Positions 9,056 through 18,204 are shown, numbered from the stretch's first letter. The stretch: 40,961 bases of DNA from JBBTWV01 sp038062615 (GCA_038062615.1 JBBTWV010000066.1:1-40961), one strand, 5' to 3'. A program made the numbers and translations. The notes: a model not told the origin generated them from the letters alone.

Positions 9056-9367
9056 ATGACTCATGTAACGCCATCTGAACGTACCGGACTTGAAAGAAAC
9101 ATTTGGCTCTTAAAACTCCACCGCATTGATGCCTTCATTTTTATGGGAGCGGTTTTTGTGGCGTTTCAGATGCATACCGTCGGCCTTTCGCTTACTCAGG
9201 TTTTAATTGGAGAGGCGATTTTTTCCCTCACTTGTTTCCTTTTCGAGATACCGACCGGTATTTTTTCCGATCTCGTGAGCCGGAAAAAAACACTCATCAT
9301 GGCGCAAATAAAATTGATGGCAACTGGAGTGACTGTTCCAGTTTCTTCTACCAACCGAGGAAGTTGA
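9056..9367 (+). pseudogene. Truncated MFS transporter, N-terminal remnant
   Basis: The first ~85 residues match the start of a major facilitator: one helix (IDAFIFMGAVFVAFQM), a second (VLIGEAIFSLTCFLFEIPTG) and the loop 2-3 signature in degenerate form (GIFSDLVSRKKTLIM). A transporter needs about 12 helices. Here homology stops near residue 88 and a short unrelated tail ends at 9367. The rest of the gene is absent, so this is a deletion remnant between the LVIVD gene and lemA. Confidence 0.7.
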
Positions 9368-9403
9368 CTTGCGGCGGTTGCGACACTTGCAGACATAGAT
9401 ATG

Positions 9404-9431
9404 GTTTACTCATGACCCAAAAAGAGTAAAC
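9404..9431 (+). terminator. Hairpin before lemA
   Basis: GTTTACTC (9404-9411) pairs perfectly with GAGTAAAC (9424-9431) across a 12-base loop. It lies between the MFS remnant and lemA. A T-rich stretch follows at a distance, so termination is possible but not certain. Confidence 0.4.
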
Positions 9432-9459
9432 TCGCCTTAGTTATTTTTAACCAACTTTT

Positions 9460-10029
9460 ATGACATTTTTGATTGCCGGGCTCGTACTTATCCTCATCAT
9501 CTTTTACATTATTTACGCGGGCTTGATCGGCAAAAAAAACGCCGTTATGGAGTCTCTTTCTGGCATTGATGTGCAGCTGAAAAAACGCCACGATTTGATT
9601 CCTAATATTTTGACGCTGGCACAAAAATTCATGGATCATGAAAAAAGTCTTTTAAGTGAGATTACAGAGTTACGCGCGGCTGTTCAAAAGCCTCTTACGG
9701 AGGCCCAGGGCGCGGAGCTCCAGGAACGCTTTGACCTTGAAGCCCAGCTCAATGCAAAAATGGGAAAACTTTTTGTGAATGTAGAAAATTATCCGCAACT
9801 CAAGTCGGACCAGACCATTCTTCACGCGCAAGAGACGTACAACGAAGTTGAAGAACACATCGCCGCTTCACGCCGCTTTTACAACTCATCGGTGACCATT
9901 CTCAACAATGCCGTCAAAATCTTCCCAAGCAGCACAGTTGCGGGAATGTTAAACATTCAAGAGATGCCCTACTTTGAGGCCAGCGCAGAAGATAAAAAAG
10001 AAGTGAATGCCGCAGACTATCTCAAATAA
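9460..10029 (+). CDS. lemA: LemA family membrane protein
   Basis: The 189-residue protein has one N-terminal membrane helix (residues 3-20) followed by a helical LemA domain, with typical segments RHDLIPNILTLAQKFM, ENYPQLKSDQTI and ASRRFYNSSVTILNNAV. The length fits the family (about 185-200). LemA proteins are membrane-anchored helical bundles of uncertain role, often encoded beside DUF3137 or TPM-domain proteins. Here the next gene starts inside this one, so translation is probably coupled. Confidence 0.92.
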   Translation: MTFLIAGLVLILIIFYIIYAGLIGKKNAVMESLSGIDVQLKKRHDLIPNILTLAQKFMDHEKSLLSEITELRAAVQKPLTEAQGAELQERFDLEAQLNAKMGKLFVNVENYPQLKSDQTILHAQETYNEVEEHIAASRRFYNSSVTILNNAVKIFPSSTVAGMLNIQEMPYFEASAEDKKEVNAADYLK

Positions 10030-10984
10030 TATTATTTTCACCGAAAAGGAGCCCTACGAGAAGGGCTTTTCCGTTATTTTTGACCAGTATATAAAACCAA
10101 AGTTGCAATCCTTAGAAGAAAAAAGGGTAGAGCTTGAAAAAAAATATACGCAGAGAAAAATCATAAGCATTCCGGTAATAGCGGGAATCACGGGAGTTTT
10201 TGGTGTGCTCCTGGCTCTTGGAATTTTGCCAATAGATAGGCTCCCCGTTTTTCTTTATATCCTGGCCATAACCGGCGTGCTGTGGTGGATGCGAGGACCC
10301 GTGCGAGAATACACACGGCTGGCCAAAGAAAATATTATTCCCGAAGTCCTCAGATTTTTTGGGGACTTTGTTTACTCTGTGGATGACGGCATCGAGCCGC
10401 AAATACTGCAGCAATCACGCATTATGCCAACATACGATCACTACGATCATGAGGACTATTTGAAGGGCACGTATAAAAATGTTTTCATTGAGATGAACGA
10501 AGCGAATTTGAGAGTAAAAAGAGGCAAACATACCTCTACGGTTTTTAAAGGCCAGCTCATCCATTTTGTTTTGAATAAAAAGTTTACAGGGCAAACCATC
10601 GTCACTACCGATTCCGGCAAGTTGGGCAATTTTTTGGGATCACTTTTTTCTGGCATGAAAAAAGTGGGGCTGGAAGATCCTAAATTTGAAGCCATGTTTG
10701 AGGTGCGCGGAACCGATCAAATTGAGGCCCGCTACTTGCTCACCACGGCTTTTATGGAGCGCCTCATAAACCTCTCGGAGCTTTATCAAAACCACAAAAT
10801 TCAGTGCAGCTTTTTTGATAACACCCTCTTTATTTCCATTCCCTCAACGCTCAATTTATTTGAGCCTGGACCCATTGGGGTATCGGTTTATGACACCGAT
10901 AGCATCCATACCTTTCTTAAACAGATGCACTACGTTTTTGACATTGCCAACCAGTTAAAACTCACTAGCACCACTGGCCTTTAA
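10007..10984 (+). CDS. DUF3137 domain membrane protein
   Basis: The 325-residue protein starts within the end of lemA (23-base overlap). After a helical N-terminus there are two adjacent membrane helices (about 52-73 and 78-95), then a cytoplasmic-type alpha/beta domain. Segments such as FKGQLIHFVLNKKFTGQT, LEDPKFEAMFEVRGTDQI and ARYLLTTAFMERL match DUF3137. DUF3137 proteins are classic genomic partners of LemA, so the two probably act together in the envelope. The biochemical role is unknown. Confidence 0.85.
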   Translation: MPQTISNNIIFTEKEPYEKGFSVIFDQYIKPKLQSLEEKRVELEKKYTQRKIISIPVIAGITGVFGVLLALGILPIDRLPVFLYILAITGVLWWMRGPVREYTRLAKENIIPEVLRFFGDFVYSVDDGIEPQILQQSRIMPTYDHYDHEDYLKGTYKNVFIEMNEANLRVKRGKHTSTVFKGQLIHFVLNKKFTGQTIVTTDSGKLGNFLGSLFSGMKKVGLEDPKFEAMFEVRGTDQIEARYLLTTAFMERLINLSELYQNHKIQCSFFDNTLFISIPSTLNLFEPGPIGVSVYDTDSIHTFLKQMHYVFDIANQLKLTSTTGL

Positions 10985-10992
10985 ATCTCTCT

Positions 10993-11532
10993 ATGGAAGT
11001 TCTTCATTTTCACGCACAGCGCTTGGCGCATTTACGCCAAAAAATCATCATGTTTTTGATCGTGGTTTTTTTGGCAGGCATAGCAGCATTCCTCGTGGGC
11101 AAGGTTACCCAAAATGCCTATCACCGCTGGATTGGCTACAATGAGACGGAAACAGCGCAAGAAAAAGCGGCACCAAAAACCGCAAATGAAATATCTGCGG
11201 AAGAATTAACGTACACGCAAAAATTGAAGCAGTTCTTCGTAGAAATCAAAGATGCCTCCAAACAAAAAATTTCCCAAGTCGCTAAAGAGAGTGATACGAT
11301 TCAGTCATTTATCCATTTTCAAGAAAGCGTTTTTATTTTGATAGATAAAGCGGCGTTTTGGATTCCATTTGCGTTTGCTTTTATCGTTTCATTTTTCCTG
11401 ATCCACAAGCTCATAACGCTTAAGCAAAGCCTTTTTGGCGAAATTGACCCAGCGGTGAGACATAATATTGAAGCCGTGATGGTGCAGGTAAATGAACTGG
11501 AGAAGAAAGTGCAAAAGTTAGAAAACAGCTGA
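10993..11532 (+). CDS. Two-helix membrane protein of the LemA operon
   Basis: The 179-residue protein starts 8 bases after the DUF3137 gene, so it is the third gene of the same operon. It has membrane helices at about 19-37 and about 116-138 (FWIPFAFAFIVSFFLI). A charged, external or periplasmic segment lies between them, and a short C-terminal coiled coil follows (VQVNELEKKVQKLEN). I recognise no family. A role with LemA/DUF3137 is inferred only from the operon. Confidence 0.65.
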   Translation: MEVLHFHAQRLAHLRQKIIMFLIVVFLAGIAAFLVGKVTQNAYHRWIGYNETETAQEKAAPKTANEISAEELTYTQKLKQFFVEIKDASKQKISQVAKESDTIQSFIHFQESVFILIDKAAFWIPFAFAFIVSFFLIHKLITLKQSLFGEIDPAVRHNIEAVMVQVNELEKKVQKLENS

Positions 11533-11537
11533 AGCGA

Positions 11538-11637
11538 GGTTTGGGTCTTGCGGGTCCCAAACCGAGCGAAAAAAGGGAGGGGGCGCGAGTGTCGAGCCTA
11601 GCGAGACCGAGCGTAAGAGGGGGAACCGTAGGTTCCC
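11538..11637. repeat. GC-rich intergenic double hairpin
   Basis: Two perfect hairpins sit in a gap between convergent genes: GGTTTGGG (11538-11545) with CCCAAACC (11556-11563), and GGGAACC-GTA-GGTTCCC (11621-11637). The bases between them contain the repeated word ACCGAGCG (about 11561 and 11607). The segment is noncoding by codon pattern. Confidence 0.55.
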
Positions 11638-11642
11638 ACAAA

Positions 11643-11674
11643 AAAAGCGCCGACCATTCCTGGCCAGCGCTTTT
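11643..11674. terminator. Bidirectional intrinsic terminator
   Basis: AAAAGCGC at 11643-11650 pairs with GCGCTTTT at 11667-11674, with further partial pairing of CGACC with GGCCA inside. It has an A-tract on its left and a T-tract on its right, and lies between convergent operons, so it can terminate transcription from both sides. Confidence 0.75.
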
Positions 11675-11683
11675 GACGATCAT

Positions 11684-14600
11684 TTATTTCTTCACACTCT
11701 TTTGAGGCTTCTTTTGATCTTTGAGATATTTGGCGACCGCTTTTTGAGTGGCTTTACCATAAACGCCATTGACGCTGAACTTCTTAGGAAGGTAACCCTG
11801 AGCTTTAAGCACTTGCTGAAGCTCTTTTACCTGTTTGCCCTTTGAGCGCACCGTCAATTTTTTGAGCAGCACATCGAGCCGAGAAACTTTGGCACCGAGT
11901 ACAACTCCAGGGATTACATTGTTCACGCTGTTTATACTTCGTCCTGAATCACCACCACCCACAGAAGGGGCAACAAAAGTAATAATCTGACCTGTATCTG
12001 CAGCGGCTCTATTTACCACTACAGAATACGTCGTTGTAGCGCCATTCTCTGCGGTTACCAAAAAGGATAATGGATTGGCACCGACAGAAAGATTCAAGTC
12101 TAAGGCTACTCCCGGTTGTACTACAAATTCACCCATCGTAATTCGCGCGAGCGGATCGCTGGCTGTGAAAGTGAGAGCGAATCTATCCACGGCATTATTA
12201 ACGTCCAACGTGTATGCCGCAATATTAGGAGCAAACGCCGGGCTCAAATCGCCGCTCGTGTTTTCCGTAAGAGAAGCAAGCGTAGAAACCGAATTCAGCA
12301 CTCTAGGAGCTGCCCTATCCACAATAATTCTCTGGCTTCCAACATAGATTTCATTCAGAGAGAAGGTAAACATAAAATTATTTTCACCAATATCAAGATC
12401 GAATGCGGCTTCGGTTCCTGGCTCAACCATACGGGTTCTTTCACTATTTTCCAGTTGAATAAAGACCGTATCAGCAAGACCTTCCGGCAGAACCGGAACA
12501 AAAGTCACACTGTCCTCATCATTGTTGGCATTAATAAAATTCTTGAATGATGCAGGATCATAAACCGGATCAAAATCCTGGACGAGGTTTTCGCCAAGCT
12601 GCATCATGCGGACGGAAGGCGTTACCGTAATGGTAACCGTACCTTCATTAGAATCCTCCGTGCCGTTATTGGCGACAAACGTGAAGGAATCAACTCCCGA
12701 AAAATCATCGTTCGGCCCGTATTCAAATGTTCCGTTAGGATTTATTACAAGGGTTCCTTGAGTTGGCATATTGGTTGCCGACACCAAAACAACATTGCTC
12801 CCATTGGCATCCACAGTAACCGCTTGAGCCAATAAGCCGCCTTGCACCACGCTAAACTGTGCATCCTGCGCCACAGAAACAGGCTGTGAGCGAGTCACTG
12901 ACACTGAATATACATCCTCGCTCAGCTGAGTATTATCTGCCGACATAGGGACCAAAATAAATTGGTTATCACCAACCTCCAATGGTGCCGAAGTAAATTC
13001 ACTCAGAGCCATAGAAGTTCTTTCGGAAGTTGCCAGCTGAATAAGATCATAATGATCCACCGCGAGATTATCGGAAGAGAGCCTGAATTGTGCAAAGGCA
13101 TCGCCATTCTTAGCCGAAACATTGTAATTAAAGAGTTCTTGATCAAAGTTCGTAAGAAGGTTGTTCTCAGAACTATCAACCATTACTTCAATTCCACCTA
13201 CGAGAGGTGCATTGCTGACGTCTTTATGGATTTCTAGAGGATACCGTCCCAAATAACTGCCCTGGGCGTCCCTAAGCTCAACATTAAAATAATTATTGGC
13301 GGCGGGAACAGGAACCTGGATGGGTGATCCCGGCGTACCCGCAACAGCGGAGCCCTCAGACGAGCGAACAACAATGCTCGTTACCCCTTGGTCATCAGTT
13401 TCAGCAATGACATTCACGCTCGTAGTTTCGTAGGGAATATCATTCAAAATGGCCATCATTCCGTTAAATGGAAACGCCAATTCAAAGCCTGGAGCGCGAA
13501 GATCCGAAAGCTGCGCCTGAGCTCTATCTACAAAGAAGAATAAACTATTGAGAGGCTCATTATCCTGTGAAAAAAGAGTAAAGGTAAAACCATTACCGCC
13601 AACATCCAGCGGGAAAGTTATGGCAGAGGTCGGCTCTATGGTCGTTACTTCTTCTTCATTTTTCTGGACCTGGATGGAGGCAATGAGTGGACTTTGGGCA
13701 TCTACACGGAAGGTTATCTCCGTCTCGGTATAGGCCGCCACAATGCCATTAAAATCGAGGTTCAGCGGTAGCTCAAAATCTTCGGCAAGATTTTCATCCA
13801 TATCAATCATGGGTATGAGCTGGACGTTAATCGTCACCGTGGCCGGCGCAGAATCTTGGGTTCCGTCGTTAACAACAAAAGTGAAAGAGTCCTGGAACTC
13901 AGCAACGTCTTCAAATGAACGGTAAGAGAACATTCCATCCTCTTCATCAAAAACAAAAAATCCATTCTGAGGCTCATCCACGACGCGGAAGCTCAAAAGA
14001 GCATCTTCAGCATCGGTACCAATCACCTGCCCATCAAGATCACGGCCAGAAAATACCGAAAATTCTTCTGACACCGCCACTGGTGGCGCGTTTACTTCTG
14101 GCTGAGGAATTTGAACCGTAAAGGTGTTATTGATTTCATCCAGCTCGGCAACTTCATTAGAAGAGTCGGTCATAATTTCCATGGCAAACGCACCTTCCGG
14201 AATATCAAAAAATGCAAGCACGTCTCTTTGTTCACCTGCCATCAAGCCAGCTATGACTCCTCCAGCCCCCGCCGTTCCGATATTTTCTGCGTTGGCATTA
14301 TAGTAATTGATCTGTGAAAAAAAATTAACGGTAATATTGTCGGTTCCGGTATTTTGGACCGTAAACGTCATGCTGCCAAAATCAAAATTGGGATCGGCTG
14401 AGGTAATAATAAGGTCTTGATTCGTAGGAAGCGGCTCAGCAGCGTCAACATTCAAAGTATTGTTAGTTTCATCAGTTTCAGAAATTTCATTTGGAGCATC
14501 GGCAACAACTTCAATAGTTACGGTACCTTCGGGAAGATCCAAAAAAACAGGCTGCTCAAGTTGGGCTCCTGCTGCAATTCCACCAAATAAGGTAAAGTCA

Positions 14601-15190
14601 GAGCTTCCAAGAAGCTCCCCGTTTTCTGCTAAAAAGTTCAATTCGTTATTCACATTCACCGTGATGTCATCAGTTCCATCATTGCGAAACATCACATCAA
14701 TTCTTCCTGCAGAAAAAACAAAATTTGCTGAGGGAAGTGTAAGGTCAATATCAGAAGGAGGTGGGACAGGAATCATGAGATCCATGACATTATTCGTCTC
14801 GTCCTCTTCCTCCTCCAAAGCAGGATTAAGAAACACACGAATAAAATCTGTTCCCTCAGGAAGCGCAGGAGCTTGCAATGGCAGTGAATACATTTCCCCA
14901 GGCAAAAGATCATCGGCGATATTAAATCCCGACATTCCTAATTGAGTTGGATTGTCTGGATCCGTATTATCCATGTACAAAAAATCCAAGAAAAAAGTCT
15001 GAGTTATTTCTTCGGTACCTATATTTTTTATGCTGACATCAAGAATCCCATCAATAAAAGTGGCTGACTCTATGCGCAAATCGATGGGGTCTCCCTCGAC
15101 GGCCAAAACTGGCTTAAGAGAGGGGAAAAACACCGATACGAGAAAAACCGACAGTGTTACTGTAGAAAGGAACTTTCTAAAAGTACCCAT
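11684..15190 (-). CDS. Large secreted protein: CARDB, Ig/cadherin-like and peptidoglycan-binding domains
   Basis: I choose the ATG at 15190 (MGTFRKFLSTVTLS), giving 1168 residues, because it opens a signal peptide (VTLSVFLVSVFFPSL, cleavage near VLA) and an excellent promoter lies just upstream. Three CARDB-like repeats follow at about 32-140, 145-250 and 255-358, each ending in a D/E-x-NN motif (DETNN, DETNN, DEINN). Big_9/cadherin-like modules lie at about 367-458 and 772-855 (ending DSFTFVVNDGTQD and DSFTFVANNGTED), with cadherin-like beta-sandwich repeats between and after. The last ~65 residues form a PG_binding_1-type module (GKQVKELQQVLKAQGYLP). It is probably a wall-attached fibrous adhesin or S-layer-associated protein. 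Confidence 0.8.
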   Translation of the reverse strand: MGTFRKFLSTVTLSVFLVSVFFPSLKPVLAVEGDPIDLRIESATFIDGILDVSIKNIGTEEITQTFFLDFLYMDNTDPDNPTQLGMSGFNIADDLLPGEMYSLPLQAPALPEGTDFIRVFLNPALEEEEDETNNVMDLMIPVPPPSDIDLTLPSANFVFSAGRIDVMFRNDGTDDITVNVNNELNFLAENGELLGSSDFTLFGGIAAGAQLEQPVFLDLPEGTVTIEVVADAPNEISETDETNNTLNVDAAEPLPTNQDLIITSADPNFDFGSMTFTVQNTGTDNITVNFFSQINYYNANAENIGTAGAGGVIAGLMAGEQRDVLAFFDIPEGAFAMEIMTDSSNEVAELDEINNTFTVQIPQPEVNAPPVAVSEEFSVFSGRDLDGQVIGTDAEDALLSFRVVDEPQNGFFVFDEEDGMFSYRSFEDVAEFQDSFTFVVNDGTQDSAPATVTINVQLIPMIDMDENLAEDFELPLNLDFNGIVAAYTETEITFRVDAQSPLIASIQVQKNEEEVTTIEPTSAITFPLDVGGNGFTFTLFSQDNEPLNSLFFFVDRAQAQLSDLRAPGFELAFPFNGMMAILNDIPYETTSVNVIAETDDQGVTSIVVRSSEGSAVAGTPGSPIQVPVPAANNYFNVELRDAQGSYLGRYPLEIHKDVSNAPLVGGIEVMVDSSENNLLTNFDQELFNYNVSAKNGDAFAQFRLSSDNLAVDHYDLIQLATSERTSMALSEFTSAPLEVGDNQFILVPMSADNTQLSEDVYSVSVTRSQPVSVAQDAQFSVVQGGLLAQAVTVDANGSNVVLVSATNMPTQGTLVINPNGTFEYGPNDDFSGVDSFTFVANNGTEDSNEGTVTITVTPSVRMMQLGENLVQDFDPVYDPASFKNFINANNDEDSVTFVPVLPEGLADTVFIQLENSERTRMVEPGTEAAFDLDIGENNFMFTFSLNEIYVGSQRIIVDRAAPRVLNSVSTLASLTENTSGDLSPAFAPNIAAYTLDVNNAVDRFALTFTASDPLARITMGEFVVQPGVALDLNLSVGANPLSFLVTAENGATTTYSVVVNRAAADTGQIITFVAPSVGGGDSGRSINSVNNVIPGVVLGAKVSRLDVLLKKLTVRSKGKQVKELQQVLKAQGYLPKKFSVNGVYGKATQKAVAKYLKDQKKPQKSVKK

Positions 15191-15221
15191 ATTGAAAAGG
15201 GGATAAGGGATATTGGTACCT

Positions 15222-15250
15222 TTTATAGCAATAACACCGCTAAATGTCAA
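15222..15250 (-). promoter_or_regulatory. Near-consensus promoter of the large surface protein
   Basis: On the minus strand a perfect TTGACA (15250-15245) is followed by a 17-base spacer and TATAAA (15227-15222). This is the best promoter in the window. Transcription should begin near 15215, giving a ~25-nt leader to the ATG at 15190. It excludes upstream in-frame starts. Confidence 0.85.
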
Positions 15251-15313
15251 GTCTTTACCTGTAAGGCATTTATATACAAGCACTAGTTAAACCAAAAACA
15301 GTCAATAATTGAC

Positions 15314-16723
15314 TTATTTATCTAAACCTCTGAAAAAATTCCAGATCGCAGTACCAGTGAAATTAGGCCAAGTATGAGGATAATAGCTGTGATCATATTC
15401 GGCGATATCCACATTATGAGGACACCAAATAAGAGGCGCATCGGTGCTGCAGGTATATTGGACGCAGTTGCCTACGGAAGGCTCTACTTTTACCGTTTTA
15501 TTATTGCACTGATTTTGATTTTTGAGTTGGTCACGGGCAACTTCTCCATCATGAAAAGGCACTAAGTTATCTTTAGGGTTATGCAGAATCATGGCGGCCA
15601 CCGGACCCGTGCAAGAACCCGTCGTCGTCCCACCACCAAGGGAGGCAATACCACGGATTGTGTCCCCACGGGCACACGCCAAGCTGTTGGTAAACCACGC
15701 ACCCAGTGAATGGCCAACTACAAAAATGTGATCCATATCAACACAATAACGAGTAGAGAACTCTTTCAGCAGCTGGTCAAAAAGCGCAAAATCCCGCAAG
15801 TTATTGGCTTTATCGCCGGGGCTGCTCCATGTATAGCTGCTGCCATTTTTTATGCCGCTGGGGTAAACGATAATCGCCTCTCCGCGGGAAGGTTTTTCAA
15901 TACCATAATAGCGACGCACCATTTCGTTGGAGTTGGTGCGTCCATGAAATGCAAAAATTAAGTTTTTGGGAATATTTTTTTCATAATCAGAGGGAATGAC
16001 GGTAATGTAGTTGCGTGCAACGCCATTCACCACCGAGCTCGTAGGTACTTTTTGTGGAGGATCCTTGCCGCAACCCAAAGAATTGGTGACGCGATGGTTT
16101 TGAGGCTGCTTGGTGCCCTCCTTCATGAGAATAATTTGATGCAAAATATAAGCTGCCTGTTCACGGGTAATTTCTGTTCCGGGCAAAATGGCATATTTGG
16201 AAAAAATGTTGTTGGTATGCGCAAAATCAACGAGCGCTTGGTACCACTCATCATTGGGATTATTTTGAGGAGGAGTTAAAGAACCAGCTTTAAAGCCCAT
16301 CGCAAGGGCTTCGGCAAAAAGAACATTATTGGATGGACGAAATCTTCCATCCGGATACCCGCTCACGATATTTTTCTTTTTGGCATAACACACGTAGCGC
16401 ACATACCAACCCGTTTTCACATCCTTAAAACAGCTGGGTGTAGCCGGCACGGCCACCTGGTCACCCAAATAGACTCGTAGCAGCATGGTAACCATCTCCG
16501 CACGCGTCACTTTATTTTTAGGGCCAAAGGATCCGTCCTCATAACCGCTTACCACACCCCGCTGGGCTAAAAAGGAAATACTCGCTCGATAGGTCTCACG
16601 AGCGGCTAAAATATCCGTAAAAACTGGAGGTGGTGCTTTTTGGGCGTCGCCTTGATGAAGAAAAAAAGCCGCACCGATAACGGTTCCAAAAACAGCCCAC
16701 AAAATATTTTTTAGCATCTTCAC
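15314..16723 (-). CDS. SLH-domain esterase, PHB-depolymerase/feruloyl-esterase-like
   Basis: The 469-residue protein has a signal peptide (ILWAVFGTVIGAAFFLHQGDA). Three SLH-type segments follow at about 37-78 (VVSGYEDGSFGPKNKVTRAE), 99-140 (IVSGYPDGRFRPSNNVL) and 155-198. These bind secondary wall polymers and anchor surface proteins. The catalytic part, about 235-465, is an alpha/beta hydrolase related to LpqC/PHB depolymerase. It has the nucleophile elbow GHSLG (Ser339), probable Asp385 in HNPKDNLVPFHDG and probable His450 in YYPHTWP. Several Cys could form disulfides. The substrate is unknown; an extracellular polyester or ester-linked polysaccharide is plausible. The start is GTG at 16723 or ATG at 16717. 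Confidence 0.85.
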   Translation of the reverse strand: MKMLKNILWAVFGTVIGAAFFLHQGDAQKAPPPVFTDILAARETYRASISFLAQRGVVSGYEDGSFGPKNKVTRAEMVTMLLRVYLGDQVAVPATPSCFKDVKTGWYVRYVCYAKKKNIVSGYPDGRFRPSNNVLFAEALAMGFKAGSLTPPQNNPNDEWYQALVDFAHTNNIFSKYAILPGTEITREQAAYILHQIILMKEGTKQPQNHRVTNSLGCGKDPPQKVPTSSVVNGVARNYITVIPSDYEKNIPKNLIFAFHGRTNSNEMVRRYYGIEKPSRGEAIIVYPSGIKNGSSYTWSSPGDKANNLRDFALFDQLLKEFSTRYCVDMDHIFVVGHSLGAWFTNSLACARGDTIRGIASLGGGTTTGSCTGPVAAMILHNPKDNLVPFHDGEVARDQLKNQNQCNNKTVKVEPSVGNCVQYTCSTDAPLIWCPHNVDIAEYDHSYYPHTWPNFTGTAIWNFFRGLDK

Positions 16724-16731
16724 GCATCCTT

Positions 16732-16766
16732 ATTATACTGTTCGCCATTCATTTTGTTACTATAAT
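16732..16766 (-). promoter_or_regulatory. Promoter region of the SLH esterase (possibly divergent)
   Basis: On the minus strand TATAAT (16737-16732) has GTAACA 17 bases upstream. Only 8 bases separate the -10 box from the GTG start at 16723, which would give a leaderless mRNA. An AAGGA word between them would not be transcribed. On the plus strand TATAAT at 16761-16766 could serve the flavoprotein gene, but its -35 is poor. Confidence 0.5.
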
Positions 16767-16769
16767 ATA

Positions 16770-16856
16770 CGCGAAGACCTCATTCAGTCGCCAATCGCGG
16801 GGACGCTCTGGCTCCTTCACTCGGTCTTCGCGGCCTCGCCGTGCTCGGCCTAGCAA
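16770..16856 (+). repeat. Long hairpin plus partial family 1 element (copy D) upstream of flavoprotein gene
   Basis: CGCGAAGACC (16770-16779) pairs perfectly with GGTCTTCGCG (16823-16832). Immediately after comes GGCCTCGCCGTGCTCGGCCT (16832-16851), similar to the second half of the family 1 palindromic element. The loop contains GGGGACGCTC, also found in the hairpin at 20101-20239. It would lie in the 5' leader of the flavoprotein transcript. Confidence 0.5.
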
Positions 16857-16879
16857 GGAAGAATTAATTAATAGTGAAT

Positions 16880-18190
16880 ATGAAGACCATTGGAATTATT
16901 GGCGGAGGTGCAGCGGGAATGATGGCAGCATGCCTTGCAAAAGAGCAAAATCCGGATTCGCATGTGATGCTTTTTGAAAAAAATGCCTATTTGGGAGCTA
17001 AAGTTATTATTAGTGGTGGAGGCAGATGCAACGTCACCACCGGCATTACCGACGTCCGAGAACTTTTAAAAAATTACCCGCGAGGTGCCAAATTTTTAAT
17101 GACCGCGCTGTATCGCTTTCCGCCAGAAAAAGTCATGCAGTGGTTTGAAAATCACGGCGTGCCGCTAAAAACCGAAGAAGATCTGCGGGTTTTTCCAAAA
17201 TCAGATAACGGCAAGGATGTGGTTGGAGCGCTAGAAAAAGAAATGCGCAAAAAAAATGTTAAAATCTTCTGCAAAGCACCCGTGCAAAGCATTACGCAAA
17301 AGGTTGCCCCGACGTCACGTCGGGGCATTATTGGCTTAGCCTCCCCACGGCTCGGCCTAAAAGAGAAAAAATTCGTCATCACGCAGCAAGATGGAAAAGC
17401 TTACGAATGCGACGCCGTCATCATAACCACCGGAGGCAATGCTTATAGGCACACAGGCTCCACAGGCGACGGTTACGCATTTGCGCAGTCCCTAGGGCAT
17501 ACCATCACTCCCCTTGCCGCTTCCCTCAGCTCATTCAACGCCGCTGAACCTTGGGTCAAAAATCTTGCGGGTGTGTCGTTTGAAAAAGCTGCATTTACAT
17601 TCGCGCGTGAAGGCAACTCCAAAACATATGAACGAACCGGCGCGTTTGTATTTACCCACCGCGGCGTGAGTGGCCCAGCCGTATTCGCTCTCTCTAGTTT
17701 TTGCGCCTATGAGGCCATTTCACCGCAAACATCGTGGCAGCTCACCATCGATTTTTTCCCTGATGAGTCCACCCAATCTTTCACAAAACGATTCCAGAAT
17801 CTTGTCCTCAAAAATCCCAAAAAAAATATTGAAAACTTTTTAGACATGCTTCTGCCAAAATCACTCTGTGGAGCCGTCTTAGAAGTTTCTGGCGCAGCGT
17901 CCACTCTGATGGCTGGCAGCCTCAGCAAACAAAACCGAGAAAAAATAATCAGTCTATTAAAAGGATTTCCACTCACCATTATAGGACGGAGCGCCGGAGA
18001 AGAGTTTGTAACCGCCGGAGGAGTAAGCCTGAGTGAGGTAAATACCAACACCATGGAATCAAAAATCTGCCCAGGACTCTTTTTTGCGGGCGAGATTCTT
18101 GATATTGATGGATTTACCGGCGGCTTTAATCTTCAAGCTTCGTGGGCCACTGGAGCCTTAGCGGGTGAATGCGCGTCCGCATTTTTATAA
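16880..18190 (+). CDS. HI0933/YhiN-family FAD-dependent oxidoreductase
   Basis: From ATG 16880 the protein has 436 residues; a GTG at 16874 is possible. It opens with the dinucleotide-binding motif GIIGGGAAGMMAA, then GAKVIISGGGRCNVT, which is diagnostic of the HI0933/YhiN (BaiN-like) family. GGNAYRHTGSTGDGYAFA and the C-terminal FAD-binding end DIDGFTGGFNLQASWATG complete it. Some members reduce steroid or bile-acid substrates; most have no known substrate. Residues about 142-160 (VAPTSRRGIIGLASPRLGL) are encoded by a palindromic repeat and fall in a variable loop before VITQQDGKAYECDAVIITTGG, so the insertion is probably tolerated. The neighbouring comF is unrelated in function. Confidence 0.85.
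   Translation: MKTIGIIGGGAAGMMAACLAKEQNPDSHVMLFEKNAYLGAKVIISGGGRCNVTTGITDVRELLKNYPRGAKFLMTALYRFPPEKVMQWFENHGVPLKTEEDLRVFPKSDNGKDVVGALEKEMRKKNVKIFCKAPVQSITQKVAPTSRRGIIGLASPRLGLKEKKFVITQQDGKAYECDAVIITTGGNAYRHTGSTGDGYAFAQSLGHTITPLAASLSSFNAAEPWVKNLAGVSFEKAAFTFAREGNSKTYERTGAFVFTHRGVSGPAVFALSSFCAYEAISPQTSWQLTIDFFPDESTQSFTKRFQNLVLKNPKKNIENFLDMLLPKSLCGAVLEVSGAASTLMAGSLSKQNREKIISLLKGFPLTIIGRSAGEEFVTAGGVSLSEVNTNTMESKICPGLFFAGEILDIDGFTGGFNLQASWATGALAGECASAFL
17303..17358 (+). repeat. Palindromic element family 1, copy A (in frame within flavoprotein gene)
   Basis: The element begins GTTGCCCCGACGTCACGTCG, a hairpin (GCCCCGACGT/ACGTCGGGGC), and ends TTAGCCTCCCCACGGCTCGG plus CCT. It is 46/56 identical by my count to copy B at 18303 and is translated in the same frame (VAPTS.RGI..LAS..LGL). 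The host frame stays open. Confidence 0.85.
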
Positions 18191-18204
18191 GCGGACGGCT
18201 GTTA

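Noticed and set aside
12000..14945. Several open frames on the plus strand across the large surface protein gene
   Set aside because: They are antisense to a continuous domain-bearing frame with signal peptide and consensus promoter.
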